Positions 1 to 5,687 of a DNA stretch of 8,411 nucleotides are shown here, piece by piece. A program made the position numbers and the translations under genes. This stretch comes from an uncultured Candidatus Planktophila sp. (lineage in GTDB: Bacteria; Actinomycetota; Actinomycetes; Nanopelagicales; Nanopelagicaceae). Below the pieces are notes generated by a model. That model saw only the letters and a list, made by a program, of their open reading frames with translations. It was not told where the DNA came from and did not search any database. Numbering within the stretch: the stretch's first letter is position 1; each line of letters opens with the position of its first letter. Where the stretch lies: NCBI GenBank assembly GCA_937927965.1, contig CALEZA010000086.1:1-8411 (forward strand), given 5' to 3'.

Positions 1-748
1 CCACTGATTCTTGACCATCTTTAAGGGTTTCAATGCGACGGATATCAAGGCGAACAGATGCGTAGAACTTAAGCGCCTTTCCACCAGTTGTTGTCTCAGG
101 AGAACCGAAGAACACGCCAATCTTGTCGCGCAGCTGGTTGATAAAGATAGCTGTTGTCTTTGATTGGTGGAGTGCACCAGTAATTTTACGAAGAGCTTGT
201 GACATCAAGCGAGCCTGAAGACCCATATGTGAATCACCCATCTCGCCTTCAATTTCTGCGCGAGGTACGAGAGCTGCAACGGAGTCCACTACAACTAGAT
301 CAAGAGCTCCAGAGCGAACCAACATATCCATAATCTCAAGTGCTTGTTCACCTGTATCTGGCTGTGAAACAAGAAGTGCATCGATATCAACGCCGAGCTT
401 CTTTGCATACTCTGCATCAAATGCGTGCTCCGCATCGATAAATGCACAGATGCCACCATTCTTCTGAGCACTTGCAATTGCATGGAGAGTAAGAGTCGTC
501 TTACCTGAAGATTCTGGTCCGTAGATTTCTACGATTCGACCACGAGGAAGTCCACCGATACCAAGTGCCATATCAAGTGCAACTGAACCTGTTGGAATTA
601 CTTCAATAACTTGTGCCTGCTTATCAGACATCTTGATAACTGCGCCCTTACCAAACTGTCGTTCGATTTGAGCGAGGGCTGTATCGAGCGCCTTGTGGCG
701 ATCGGATGTTGCTTTTTCATCGGCTTTATTTGGCTTTTCAGCTGCCAT
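1..748 (-). CDS. recA: RecA recombinase, N-terminal 249 residues (runs off the window)
   Basis: RecA forms ATP-dependent filaments on single-stranded DNA, drives homologous recombination and triggers LexA self-cleavage in the SOS response. The visible protein has the Walker A motif GPESSGKT at residues 77-84, the core stretches FIDAEHA (about 103-109) and [21 protein letters not shown], and the DNA-binding loop L2 around [19 protein letters not shown] (about 210-228). All are close to textbook RecA. The ATG at 746-748 is chosen because AAGGAG (757-762) lies 8 bases upstream and the N-terminus ([13 protein letters not shown]) has normal length. The C-terminal third lies beyond position 1. No intein is seen in the visible part. 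The gene has its own damage-responsive control region (899-979) and is separated from the DUF3046 gene that normally precedes it in actinobacteria. Confidence 0.98.
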   Translation of the reverse strand, partial: MAAEKPNKADEKATSDRHKALDTALAQIERQFGKGAVIKMSDKQAQVIEVIPTGSVALDMALGIGGLPRGRIVEIYGPESSGKTTLTLHAIASAQKNGGICAFIDAEHAFDAEYAKKLGVDIDALLVSQPDTGEQALEIMDMLVRSGALDLVVVDSVAALVPRAEIEGEMGDSHMGLQARLMSQALRKITGALHQSKTTAIFINQLRDKIGVFFGSPETTTGGKALKFYASVRLDIRRIETLKDGQESV

Positions 749-891
749 GAGCTTTTCTCCTTTTTCTCGAACGAGGGGCAAGGTGCCCACCGTTTGGGTG
801 GCCCAGAAGGTACGGATATTTCATCGACGGTTCTTCGCGTTATAGAGACGCTGTGGACGGAGGATGAGACCGCTCTGGTTGTGCATGGATG

Positions 892-897
892 AGGTTA
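892..897 (-). promoter_or_regulatory. possible -10 element of a LexA-controlled recA promoter
   Basis: Read on the minus strand, TAACCT fits the loose actinobacterial -10 form TANNNT. The SOS box ends one base upstream, so bound LexA would cover the spacer between -10 and -35. No good -35 hexamer is visible at 17-19 bases (TGGTAT, GTGGTA or TGTGGT). The call rests on the -10 and on the position of the SOS box. Confidence 0.35.
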
Positions 898-898
898 C

Positions 899-914
899 TC
901 GAACATCTGTTCGA
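899..914. promoter_or_regulatory. LexA binding site (SOS box) of recA
   Basis: TCGAACATCTGTTCGA is a perfect inverted repeat apart from its central four bases. It matches the GAAC-N4-GTTC core of Gram-positive and actinobacterial LexA boxes. It lies about 150 bases upstream of the recA start codon, where LexA would repress until RecA filaments promote its cleavage. It sits just upstream of a possible -10 element (892-897), in the place of the promoter spacer, and downstream of the separate damage promoter at 957-979. Confidence 0.92.
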
Positions 915-956
915 ATACCACATTAGACACGCCGAAAGGCACGCCTACACCCCATG

Positions 957-979
957 AGAGTAAGGGTCGGCACTGACAA
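957..979 (-). promoter_or_regulatory. PafBC-type (RecA-NDp) DNA-damage promoter of recA
   Basis: On the minus strand the sequence reads TTGTCAGTG (979-971), eight bases, then TACTCT (962-957). This is an exact match to the motif TTGTCRGTG-N8-TANNNT described for mycobacterial promoters induced by DNA damage independently of LexA and RecA and activated by the PafB-PafC regulator. It lies between the stop codon of the upstream exported-protein gene (991-993) and recA. The start site would be near 950, giving a leader of about 200 bases that contains the SOS box. The match is seen directly; PafBC control here is inferred from the motif. Confidence 0.85.
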
Positions 980-990
980 GCGAGGGTGGG

Positions 991-2364
991 TTAAGAGCAG
1001 GTTGAGGAGATTAGGTCTCCATTGGCCTTTCCTTGGTTGGCCAGGAACTTAGTGAGAGTGGCTGCCTGCTCCGTAGTGGCTGTAAAGGTGGCGTAGGCGA
1101 CTTCAGCCTTATTGGTGGGCTTTATATCGATGTAGGACTTGAGCTTGGCATCGATCTTTCCTTTGATCATCACCTTGATCTTGACCTTATCCCCTGCAGC
1201 TGTTGCCTCAGCAAAGTCGATGAGTTCTAATCCAGTGGCTGCCGCCTCCCCCGCTTTACTCAGGGCCATCAACTTCTTAAGAATCTGAGTGCGCTTAGCA
1301 AAGGGCATATCCTCCAATTTCTCATCGCCAATAATGTCGTTGAAGACTCCATTAACTGCGGTGGAGAGAAGTACAACAGACTGCAGAAAACCTTTACTTG
1401 TGTCACGGATAGCAGTTAAGGCAAATAGTGAACTCGAGCAGAAGAGGGACATCTTGTAATCGACAGCAATCTCAGTTGAGTCAACATAGAGGAATTTACC
1501 TGAGTCTGGATCCTCGATGACGAGTGAACCTTGATACAAACTATCTCCACGAATCTTCTGAGATGAAGTTGTGAAGCTCACAACATTTGAACCGCTCTTC
1601 TTCGACACTTTAATATCCTTTGGATTAATGGTGAAGTTCTCTTCGCGAGTCTTGCGACTCGCAGCTATCTCTTTCACCTGAATTCTGATTTCAGATCCTG
1701 CTGGATACTTGCCGGAGAAGATAAAGGTTCCACCTAAGGGTGATTTAGAATCGCGTGAGCGGAAACCAAAGAAGTTCTTCCATCCAGTTCCCATAATCTC
1801 TCTAAAGACTTTGTCTTGATCCACAAAATACATGTATGCATATTTAACTGATGGTGCTGCAGCAGCTTGGGCCTTTGTCTTCTTTACTGGCACATATTTA
1901 GTGACAGTCTTCGGATCTTTTGGAGAGGATGTCTTTCCTCCACTTGAAGTGCCAGATGAGGAAGATGCGCCTCCAGCAATCTCCATCATTGCATCTTCTA
2001 CAACTATCGAAAGGTCGCTTTCGGGTTCTCCTTCACCTAACTCAACAATAAATGAATAGAGACCACCAGCATCAATGTCGAAATAGATTGGAAGAGTATT
2101 GGTGTTGAAATCAATGGCATAGAGTTCACCTCCACTTGGATCAATGAGATGAGCTACACCTCCTACTTCTTCTCCCTCGGTATAGAAACCCACCTGATAT
2201 AGACCTGGACCAGGTGATGGGAACTCAACAACTGAGTACTCCTCATCATTAATAGTGAGATCTCTATCCACATAGGTATTTCCAGCACTTGCCGAAGCTG
2301 AGATTGCCACCTGGGAGGAGATCACAAGGGCAACTCCGAGAAGGAGTGAGAGAACTTTCTTCAT
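991..2364 (-). CDS. exported multi-domain protein of unknown function (457 aa)
   Basis: I do not recognise this family. The N-terminus (MKKVLSLLLGVALVISSQVAISASASA) is a clear Sec-type signal peptide of about 27 residues. Residues 28-125 look like a beta-rich domain. The run around HLIDPSGGELYAIDF followed by DIDAGGLYSFIVEL vaguely resembles pre-peptidase C-terminal (PPC) domains. A Ser/Gly/Lys-rich linker (about 130-170) leads to a second beta-rich region (172-305). The last 150 residues look mostly helical, with a Lys-rich amphipathic part (about 392-412). Only two cysteines occur, at 309 and 456. ATG at 2362-2364 is chosen because AGGTGAAG lies just upstream; an in-frame GTG at 2371-2373 directly abuts the previous stop and has no ribosome-binding site. 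Nine bases separate it from the upstream gene, so the three exported proteins are probably co-transcribed. It ends 11 bases before the recA damage promoter. Confidence 0.8.
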   Translation of the reverse strand: MKKVLSLLLGVALVISSQVAISASASAGNTYVDRDLTINDEEYSVVEFPSPGPGLYQVGFYTEGEEVGGVAHLIDPSGGELYAIDFNTNTLPIYFDIDAGGLYSFIVELGEGEPESDLSIVVEDAMMEIAGGASSSSGTSSGGKTSSPKDPKTVTKYVPVKKTKAQAAAAPSVKYAYMYFVDQDKVFREIMGTGWKNFFGFRSRDSKSPLGGTFIFSGKYPAGSEIRIQVKEIAASRKTREENFTINPKDIKVSKKSGSNVVSFTTSSQKIRGDSLYQGSLVIEDPDSGKFLYVDSTEIAVDYKMSLFCSSSLFALTAIRDTSKGFLQSVVLLSTAVNGVFNDIIGDEKLEDMPFAKRTQILKKLMALSKAGEAAATGLELIDFAEATAAGDKVKIKVMIKGKIDAKLKSYIDIKPTNKAEVAYATFTATTEQAATLTKFLANQGKANGDLISSTCS

Positions 2365-2373
2365 TTTCTTCAC

Positions 2374-3195
2374 CTACTGCTGCACTACATAGAGGTAGGT
2401 TGCAACATTTCCCATTTCGTAATCAGTCATATAAAGCCTTGGACCGACTTGCTGCGAACCGGTCGTGTAGTTGACTAGATCAGAATAGGACCAGCCCCCT
2501 ATAGGTTCGCCTGCTGTATTTAAGAAAATGACTAACTTGTTGAAATACCCAGCAGGACCTCGAAGAGTAAAGACGCCGTCTGTTTGAATCTTAGTCAACG
2601 CACCAGTGAGAGGGTTTCCATTCACAAAAGAACATGGAAAGGTGAGCTGACATTGTGAAGGTTCTTTGTAGAGAGGTGTCACATTAAGATTTATCGGAGT
2701 TTGGTAAATAGTCTTTGTAGGAACCATCCAGCTATTGCCCACTAGTTTTGCCTGTACGGAAGCTACCCCTGTAATGGATGCATCTGTTGCATTTTCATTT
2801 GATCCTGCCCAAGCCAGTTTGCCAGGCTTTATCTCTCGGGACACACTCACAATATTTTGCTGCAAAACTGTTCCGCTTGCATTGAGAAATGTGAGTTGGA
2901 CTCGCACTTGTGCTGCAGATCGAGTCGGGCTCAGGTTTTTAACAGAAAAAGCCCAAGTGGTGACAAATTTCTTTTGTCGATAGGAATCACCACAGGCGTA
3001 ATATTGTGGAGATGTCTGACCCCCGTTCCCAGCACAGTAACTTTCGTCAGTAAATCCGACTTTCCCAATGAGTAACTTCTCTTTCGCTGTTGCTTGCACT
3101 GCAGTTCCTGGCTTTGATGCAGCAGCTATTGCTGGAGCTTGACTCATTGCGACCGTGCTGATGAGCACCAATCCAGTGATAATCACTTTCTTCAT
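2374..3195 (-). CDS. exported four-cysteine protein, paralogue of the gene at 3212-4051
   Basis: This is a 273-residue protein of unknown function. It starts with a Sec signal peptide (MKKVIITGLVLISTVAMSQAPAIAA, cleavage near residue 25). The mature part aligns along its length with its upstream neighbour. Shared blocks include KPGT-VQA, the stretch GFTD-SYC, TTWAF-VKN-SPTRSA-QVR, TFLNA, REIKPGK, SWMVP, C-L--PC-F, GGW-Y-DL and TTGSQ. Cysteines at 54, 68, 182 and 188 match those of the paralogue in spacing, which suggests two disulfides outside the membrane. A beta-sandwich fold similar to FxLYD-type secreted proteins is possible for the middle part but unproven. AAGGAG lies 9-10 bases before the ATG at 3193-3195. 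The gene follows its paralogue after 16 bases and precedes the 457-residue protein by 9, so one transcript is likely. It was assigned no enzymatic motif. Confidence 0.85.
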   Translation of the reverse strand: MKKVIITGLVLISTVAMSQAPAIAAASKPGTAVQATAKEKLLIGKVGFTDESYCAGNGGQTSPQYYACGDSYRQKKFVTTWAFSVKNLSPTRSAAQVRVQLTFLNASGTVLQQNIVSVSREIKPGKLAWAGSNENATDASITGVASVQAKLVGNSWMVPTKTIYQTPINLNVTPLYKEPSQCQLTFPCSFVNGNPLTGALTKIQTDGVFTLRGPAGYFNKLVIFLNTAGEPIGGWSYSDLVNYTTGSQQVGPRLYMTDYEMGNVATYLYVVQQ

Positions 3196-3211
3196 GCGCT
3201 CTCTCCTTTTC

Positions 3212-4051
3212 TTAGAACTGAACTTGGTACTTGTAATTGACGATTGTTGCAAGCTGCGCATCAGTGAAGGAGAAATCTCTCGTTACGGATTGAGAACCCG
3301 TTGTGAACTCTGCAAGATCTGTATACATCCATCCGCCGAGTGGGTTTCCTTGTGCATCAAGGAAGATAAGGACTCTATTTGCCTTAAACTTAGGTCCTCG
3401 AACTGTAAAGATTCCGTCCAAATTAACTGCCGTCATTGCACCACCCTTTACAGGGCCACCTTTAAAGGCACATGGTGCATTCAGAGGACAATATGATGCA
3501 TTACGGGAACCAATGGATGCATTGAGCATAATTGGGTTTTGATAAATCTGTGAAGATGGAACCATCCATGAAGAACTTACTATGGACACAGTAGCTGATG
3601 TCACTCCCGCGATATTTGAATCTGCACCTGAGATATTTGATGCACCATAGGCCGTCTTTCCTGGTTTAATTTCGCGAGCAACGGTAATAATTCGTTCAAG
3701 GAGAACATTTCCTGCAGCATTAAGGAAAGTCACTTTCGCTCTGACTTGAGATGCCGATCTTGTTGGGCTGGCATTTTTGACTTCAAAGGCCCATGTTGTC
3801 AGATAGATGATGTCTCGATAGTCACCATAGCCGCAGGAGTTATAGGCGGTCTCATATGCAATGAGATCGCTCTTGCAGTAGCTCATATCCGTGAATCCCA
3901 TTTTGCCCACAACGAGTTTCTCCGCTGCACTTGCCTGCACTGGAGTTCCTGGCTTGGTCGCTTTGGTGGCAGCCTCTGCTGGAGTGTGAATTGCAAGCAT
4001 TGCCGCTGTAATAAGCAAAATCGCTATAGCTCTACCTTTGATCTGTGACAT
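3212..4051 (-). CDS. exported four-cysteine protein, first gene of the secreted-protein run
   Basis: This is a 279-residue protein of unknown function. Residues 1-28 (MSQIKGRAIAILLITAAMLAIHTPAEAA) form a signal peptide with an A-E-A-A cleavage region. The mature part has cysteines at 59, 73, 188 and 194. A first beta-rich half (about 44-175) contains TTWAFEVKNASPTRSASQVR and VAREIKPGK. A second half (about 180-279) contains CPLNAPC, GIFTVRGP and GGWMYTDL. It is clearly paralogous to the next gene. The reading frame stays open upstream to 4237, but ATG at 4049-4051 is the start: it has a strong purine-rich site (GAGGGGGAG, 4058-4066) six bases away and begins the signal peptide. It probably leads an operon driven from the 92-base region shared with yaaA. 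Its export suggests a role at the cell surface or in the periplasm-like space; nothing more specific is supported. Confidence 0.87.
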   Translation of the reverse strand: MSQIKGRAIAILLITAAMLAIHTPAEAATKATKPGTPVQASAAEKLVVGKMGFTDMSYCKSDLIAYETAYNSCGYGDYRDIIYLTTWAFEVKNASPTRSASQVRAKVTFLNAAGNVLLERIITVAREIKPGKTAYGASNISGADSNIAGVTSATVSIVSSSWMVPSSQIYQNPIMLNASIGSRNASYCPLNAPCAFKGGPVKGGAMTAVNLDGIFTVRGPKFKANRVLIFLDAQGNPLGGWMYTDLAEFTTGSQSVTRDFSFTDAQLATIVNYKYQVQF

Positions 4052-4074
4052 ACGAGGCTCCCCCTCTAGATTCC

Positions 4075-4081
4075 TATATAA
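4075..4081 (-). promoter_or_regulatory. possible -10 element for the secreted-protein operon
   Basis: On the minus strand TTATATA contains TTATAT and TATATA, both acceptable -10 hexamers. Transcription would start near 4068, a few bases before the ribosome-binding site at 4058-4066. No matching -35 is visible (AACTCA or ACTCAC at the right distance). The position between the divergent genes supports it; the sequence match alone is weak. Confidence 0.4.
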
Positions 4082-4131
4082 GTAACCGCAGGAATGGGTG
4101 AGTTTTATGCAGCAGCCTCCAAATTCATGGC

Positions 4132-4137
4132 CATAAT
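4132..4137 (+). promoter_or_regulatory. possible -10 element giving a leaderless yaaA transcript
   Basis: CATAAT ends six bases before the yaaA ATG (4144), so transcription would begin at or next to the start codon. No ribosome-binding site precedes yaaA, which agrees with leaderless translation, common in actinobacteria. The -35 region (GCAGCA at 4109-4114) is not consensus. Confidence 0.4.
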
Positions 4138-4143
4138 TGCCCC

Positions 4144-4698
4144 ATGCTGATCCTCCTGCCTCCCTCTGAGAAGAAGGTGGAGACGAGCCGTCCAATCCCT
4201 GCCATAGGCGTCTATACAGGAGTTCTCTATGAGGCACTGGAGTGGAGCACGCTCTCCCCTGCCGCCAAGAAGCGCGGTGAGGCAGCCCTTGTGATCATCA
4301 GCGCTCGATATGGAGCAATTAAGGTCACTGAGCGGATCGAAAGCTATAAAGAGAAGATTGATAACAAAGCGATGGCCCCTCAAGTGGCAGGGCTATTGGA
4401 CCCCATCAAGACGGATTTAATCGTCGATTGCAGGTCCTCCACTTACAAAACTGTCTGGAAGGCACCTGCCGAGATCACTGTGGAAATTAAGGTTTCAACT
4501 GTGGTCGATGGAGTGAGGACGGTTATTACCCATATGTCTAAGAAGACACGGGGAGAAATCACTCGTTGGCTCCTCCAATCCCGTTCGACTCCAAAGACAC
4601 CAGAAGATCTCTATGCCATCGTCTCGGAGAAATATCCATGTGCTCTGACTCCAAGTGATGGAGTCAACCCATGGATTTTAGAAGTTATCGCTGTTTAG
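4144..4698 (+). CDS. yaaA: YaaA/DUF328 family peroxide-stress protein, short form
   Basis: In E. coli YaaA limits free iron and oxidative damage to DNA and proteins under peroxide stress; its biochemical activity is not firmly settled. The family start is clear: MLILLPPSEKK (1-11). YTGVLYEAL (24-32), SARYGAIK (53-60), DCRSSTYKTVW (95-105) and MSKKTRGEITRWLL (131-144) also match family positions. The protein is 184 residues, while family members usually have about 250. The missing part lies mainly between PPSEKK and YTGVLYEAL, where actinobacterial relatives carry roughly 50-60 more residues. The reading frame is intact, so this looks like an internal shortening, not a frameshift. It is the only plus-strand gene of the window, divergent from the secreted-protein run. 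Its end overlaps the convergent DUF3046 gene by 14 bases. No ribosome-binding site is seen before the ATG. Confidence 0.88.
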   Translation: MLILLPPSEKKVETSRPIPAIGVYTGVLYEALEWSTLSPAAKKRGEAALVIISARYGAIKVTERIESYKEKIDNKAMAPQVAGLLDPIKTDLIVDCRSSTYKTVWKAPAEITVEIKVSTVVDGVRTVITHMSKKTRGEITRWLLQSRSTPKTPEDLYAIVSEKYPCALTPSDGVNPWILEVIAV

Positions 4699-4882
4699 CC
4701 GTCTCAACTGGGCACTGCTTGCAGACAGCTCGCCAAATCTGATCTGCCTCTACACCTGCCTTCAGCGCTTCGTTGACAGTCATACTTCCTAATTCACTGA
4801 TAGCTATATCTTGAGAAAATGAAGGAGCCCACTCGGGACCAAATGAAAGTTCTAACCTCTCTCGCAAATCTGAAATTCTCAT
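4685..4882 (-). CDS. DUF3046 family small protein
   Basis: This 65-residue protein begins MRISDLRERLELSFGPEWAPSF and continues with SELGSMTVNEALKAGVEADQIWRAVCKQC. That is the DUF3046 pattern (R-x3-F/L-WERM-like start, then ELGG-TV-EAL-AG-D---WRAVC). The function is unknown. The family is typical of actinobacteria and normally sits immediately upstream of recA. Here about 3.9 kb separates the two starts, with yaaA and three exported-protein genes between. ATG at 4880-4882 matches the family N-terminus and lies 8 bases after the TetR stop codon. Longer frames upstream would overlap the TetR gene. There is no clear ribosome-binding site, so translation may be coupled to the gene before it. The pair Cys-Lys-Gln-Cys near the C-terminus is less usual for the family. 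Confidence 0.87.
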   Translation of the reverse strand: MRISDLRERLELSFGPEWAPSFSQDIAISELGSMTVNEALKAGVEADQIWRAVCKQCPVETAKQR

Positions 4883-4890
4883 AGAAAGAG

Positions 4891-5412
4891 TTAGAAGAGT
4901 GTATCTGTTGCCAAATGAGTGGCTTGGACTCGGGATTGTTCTGCGGTGATCGGTTGAAATACTTGGCCAATGAGCCAACGCATTGCAATTCCAGTGCCAG
5001 CCTCAGATTGAGTGGCGCCATAGATGACTTTTGCGATTGTGATGTAGTGCTCGCTCGTTGTATTTGAAAGCGCGGTCGTAAGCAACTCACCATCGTGAAG
5101 GCGCATCGCAGCTAGTGCTGGATCGGACGAGATAGAAAGTGAGAGAGATTCAAGTGCATCTGCAGGGGTTCCCGCAGAGGTTGCGAGTTCAACAAGTCGT
5201 GAAACTTCTGATGCAACAAGTGCGGCCAGGACAGCATCTTTATCTCTGAAGTGGTTATATAAAGTTGCACGCGAGACCTCTGAGTGGTCCGCAATCTCAA
5301 TCATGGAAAGACCAGCAACACCTGAACGAGCTATGAGTGATTTTGTACCCTCAAGAATTGCTTCTTCAGTTCTGCGATGGACCGATCCTTGAAGAGCGTA
5401 TTTAGGCTGCAT
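4891..5412 (-). CDS. TetR/AcrR family transcriptional regulator
   Basis: This 173-residue protein has a standard TetR N-terminal DNA-binding domain. Residues 12-60 contain RRTEEAILEGTKSLIARSGVAGLSMIEIADHSEVSRATLYNHFRDKDAVLAAL in short, with the recognition helix around VSRATLYNHF (46-55). The remainder is a helical ligand-binding and dimerisation region with no recognisable ligand signature. It is slightly shorter than the usual 190-200 residues. The ATG at 5410-5412 lies inside the last codons of clgR, an 11-base overlap suggesting translational coupling. An upstream ATG at 5452-5454 would lengthen the overlap to 53 bases and add residues not typical of the family. Target genes are unknown. 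It may act on its own transcript or nearby genes, but no operator is evident. Confidence 0.85.
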   Translation of the reverse strand: MQPKYALQGSVHRRTEEAILEGTKSLIARSGVAGLSMIEIADHSEVSRATLYNHFRDKDAVLAALVASEVSRLVELATSAGTPADALESLSLSISSDPALAAMRLHDGELLTTALSNTTSEHYITIAKVIYGATQSEAGTGIAMRWLIGQVFQPITAEQSRVQATHLATDTLF

Positions 5413-5668
5413 CGACAACGGTGAGCTTTGCACTTTCAAGAGATGAAATCTCATGAGTGACTTCGGCCATGAGAGTTGAAAGATTAATTCCTAGCGCTAC
5501 ACAAATTGCATTAAGAAGCTCAGAAGAAGCTTCCTTCTGACCCCGCTCAACTTCTGAAAGATAACCGAGGGAGACTCGTGCATCACGAGCTACATCACGA
5601 AGGGTGCGCGATTGCTCTGTGCGATTGCGACGCAACGCTTGTCCGACAGATTCACGAAGTAGGACCAT
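5402..5668 (-). CDS. clgR: ClgR-type XRE-family transcriptional activator
   Basis: ClgR activates clp protease, lon and other stress genes in actinobacteria and is itself removed by Clp proteolysis. The 88-residue product starts MVLLRESVGQALRRNR, then has the helix-turn-helix segment TLRDVARDARVSLGYLSEVERGQKEASSELLNAICVALGI (22-61), which is the hallmark ClgR region. The C-terminus is VVDAA; a terminal Ala-Ala matches the degradation signal reported for Streptomyces ClgR. ATG at 5666-5668 is chosen from the family N-terminus and a purine-rich site (AGGAAAGGG) just upstream. An in-frame ATG at 5719 would overlap the cinA end. The gene lies 19 bases after cinA, the conserved actinobacterial order, and its end overlaps the TetR start. 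Confidence 0.9.
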   Translation of the reverse strand: MVLLRESVGQALRRNRTEQSRTLRDVARDARVSLGYLSEVERGQKEASSELLNAICVALGINLSTLMAEVTHEISSLESAKLTVVDAA

Positions 5669-5687
5669 CTCACCCTTTCCTTTCTGG

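Larger units (their letters stand above)
749..956 (-). other. recA leader region with two overlapping small hairpins
   Basis: This gene-free stretch would be the 5' untranslated leader, roughly 200 bases, of a transcript starting from the motif at 957-979. Two short inverted repeats are visible: 787-791 with 797-801 (CCACC/GGTGG, 5-base loop) and 776-780 with 784-788 (GGGCA/TGCCC, 3-base loop). They share bases 787-788, so they cannot form together. They lie just upstream of the ribosome-binding site (757-762). No U-tract follows either one, so they are not intrinsic terminators. A regulatory role is speculative. No convincing small gene was seen here. Confidence 0.35.

Noticed and set aside
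611..892. Plus-strand open frame of 93 residues over the recA start and leader
   Set aside because: It is antisense to the certain recA N-terminus, has no ribosome-binding site and no recognisable protein features.
2365..2373. GTG start at 2371-2373 for the 457-residue protein
   Set aside because: The GTG directly abuts the previous stop and has no ribosome-binding site; the ATG at 2364 has AGGTGAAG just upstream.
4052..4237. Upstream extension of the first exported-protein gene to an ATG at 4237
   Set aside because: It would overlap yaaA, bury the signal peptide inside the protein and ignore the strong ribosome-binding site before 4051.
4105..4383. Minus-strand open frame opposite yaaA
   Set aside because: It is antisense to clear YaaA motifs and has no independent support.
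5413..5454. ATG at 5452-5454 as start of the TetR regulator
   Set aside because: It adds 14 residues unlike family N-termini and enlarges the overlap with clgR to 53 bases.
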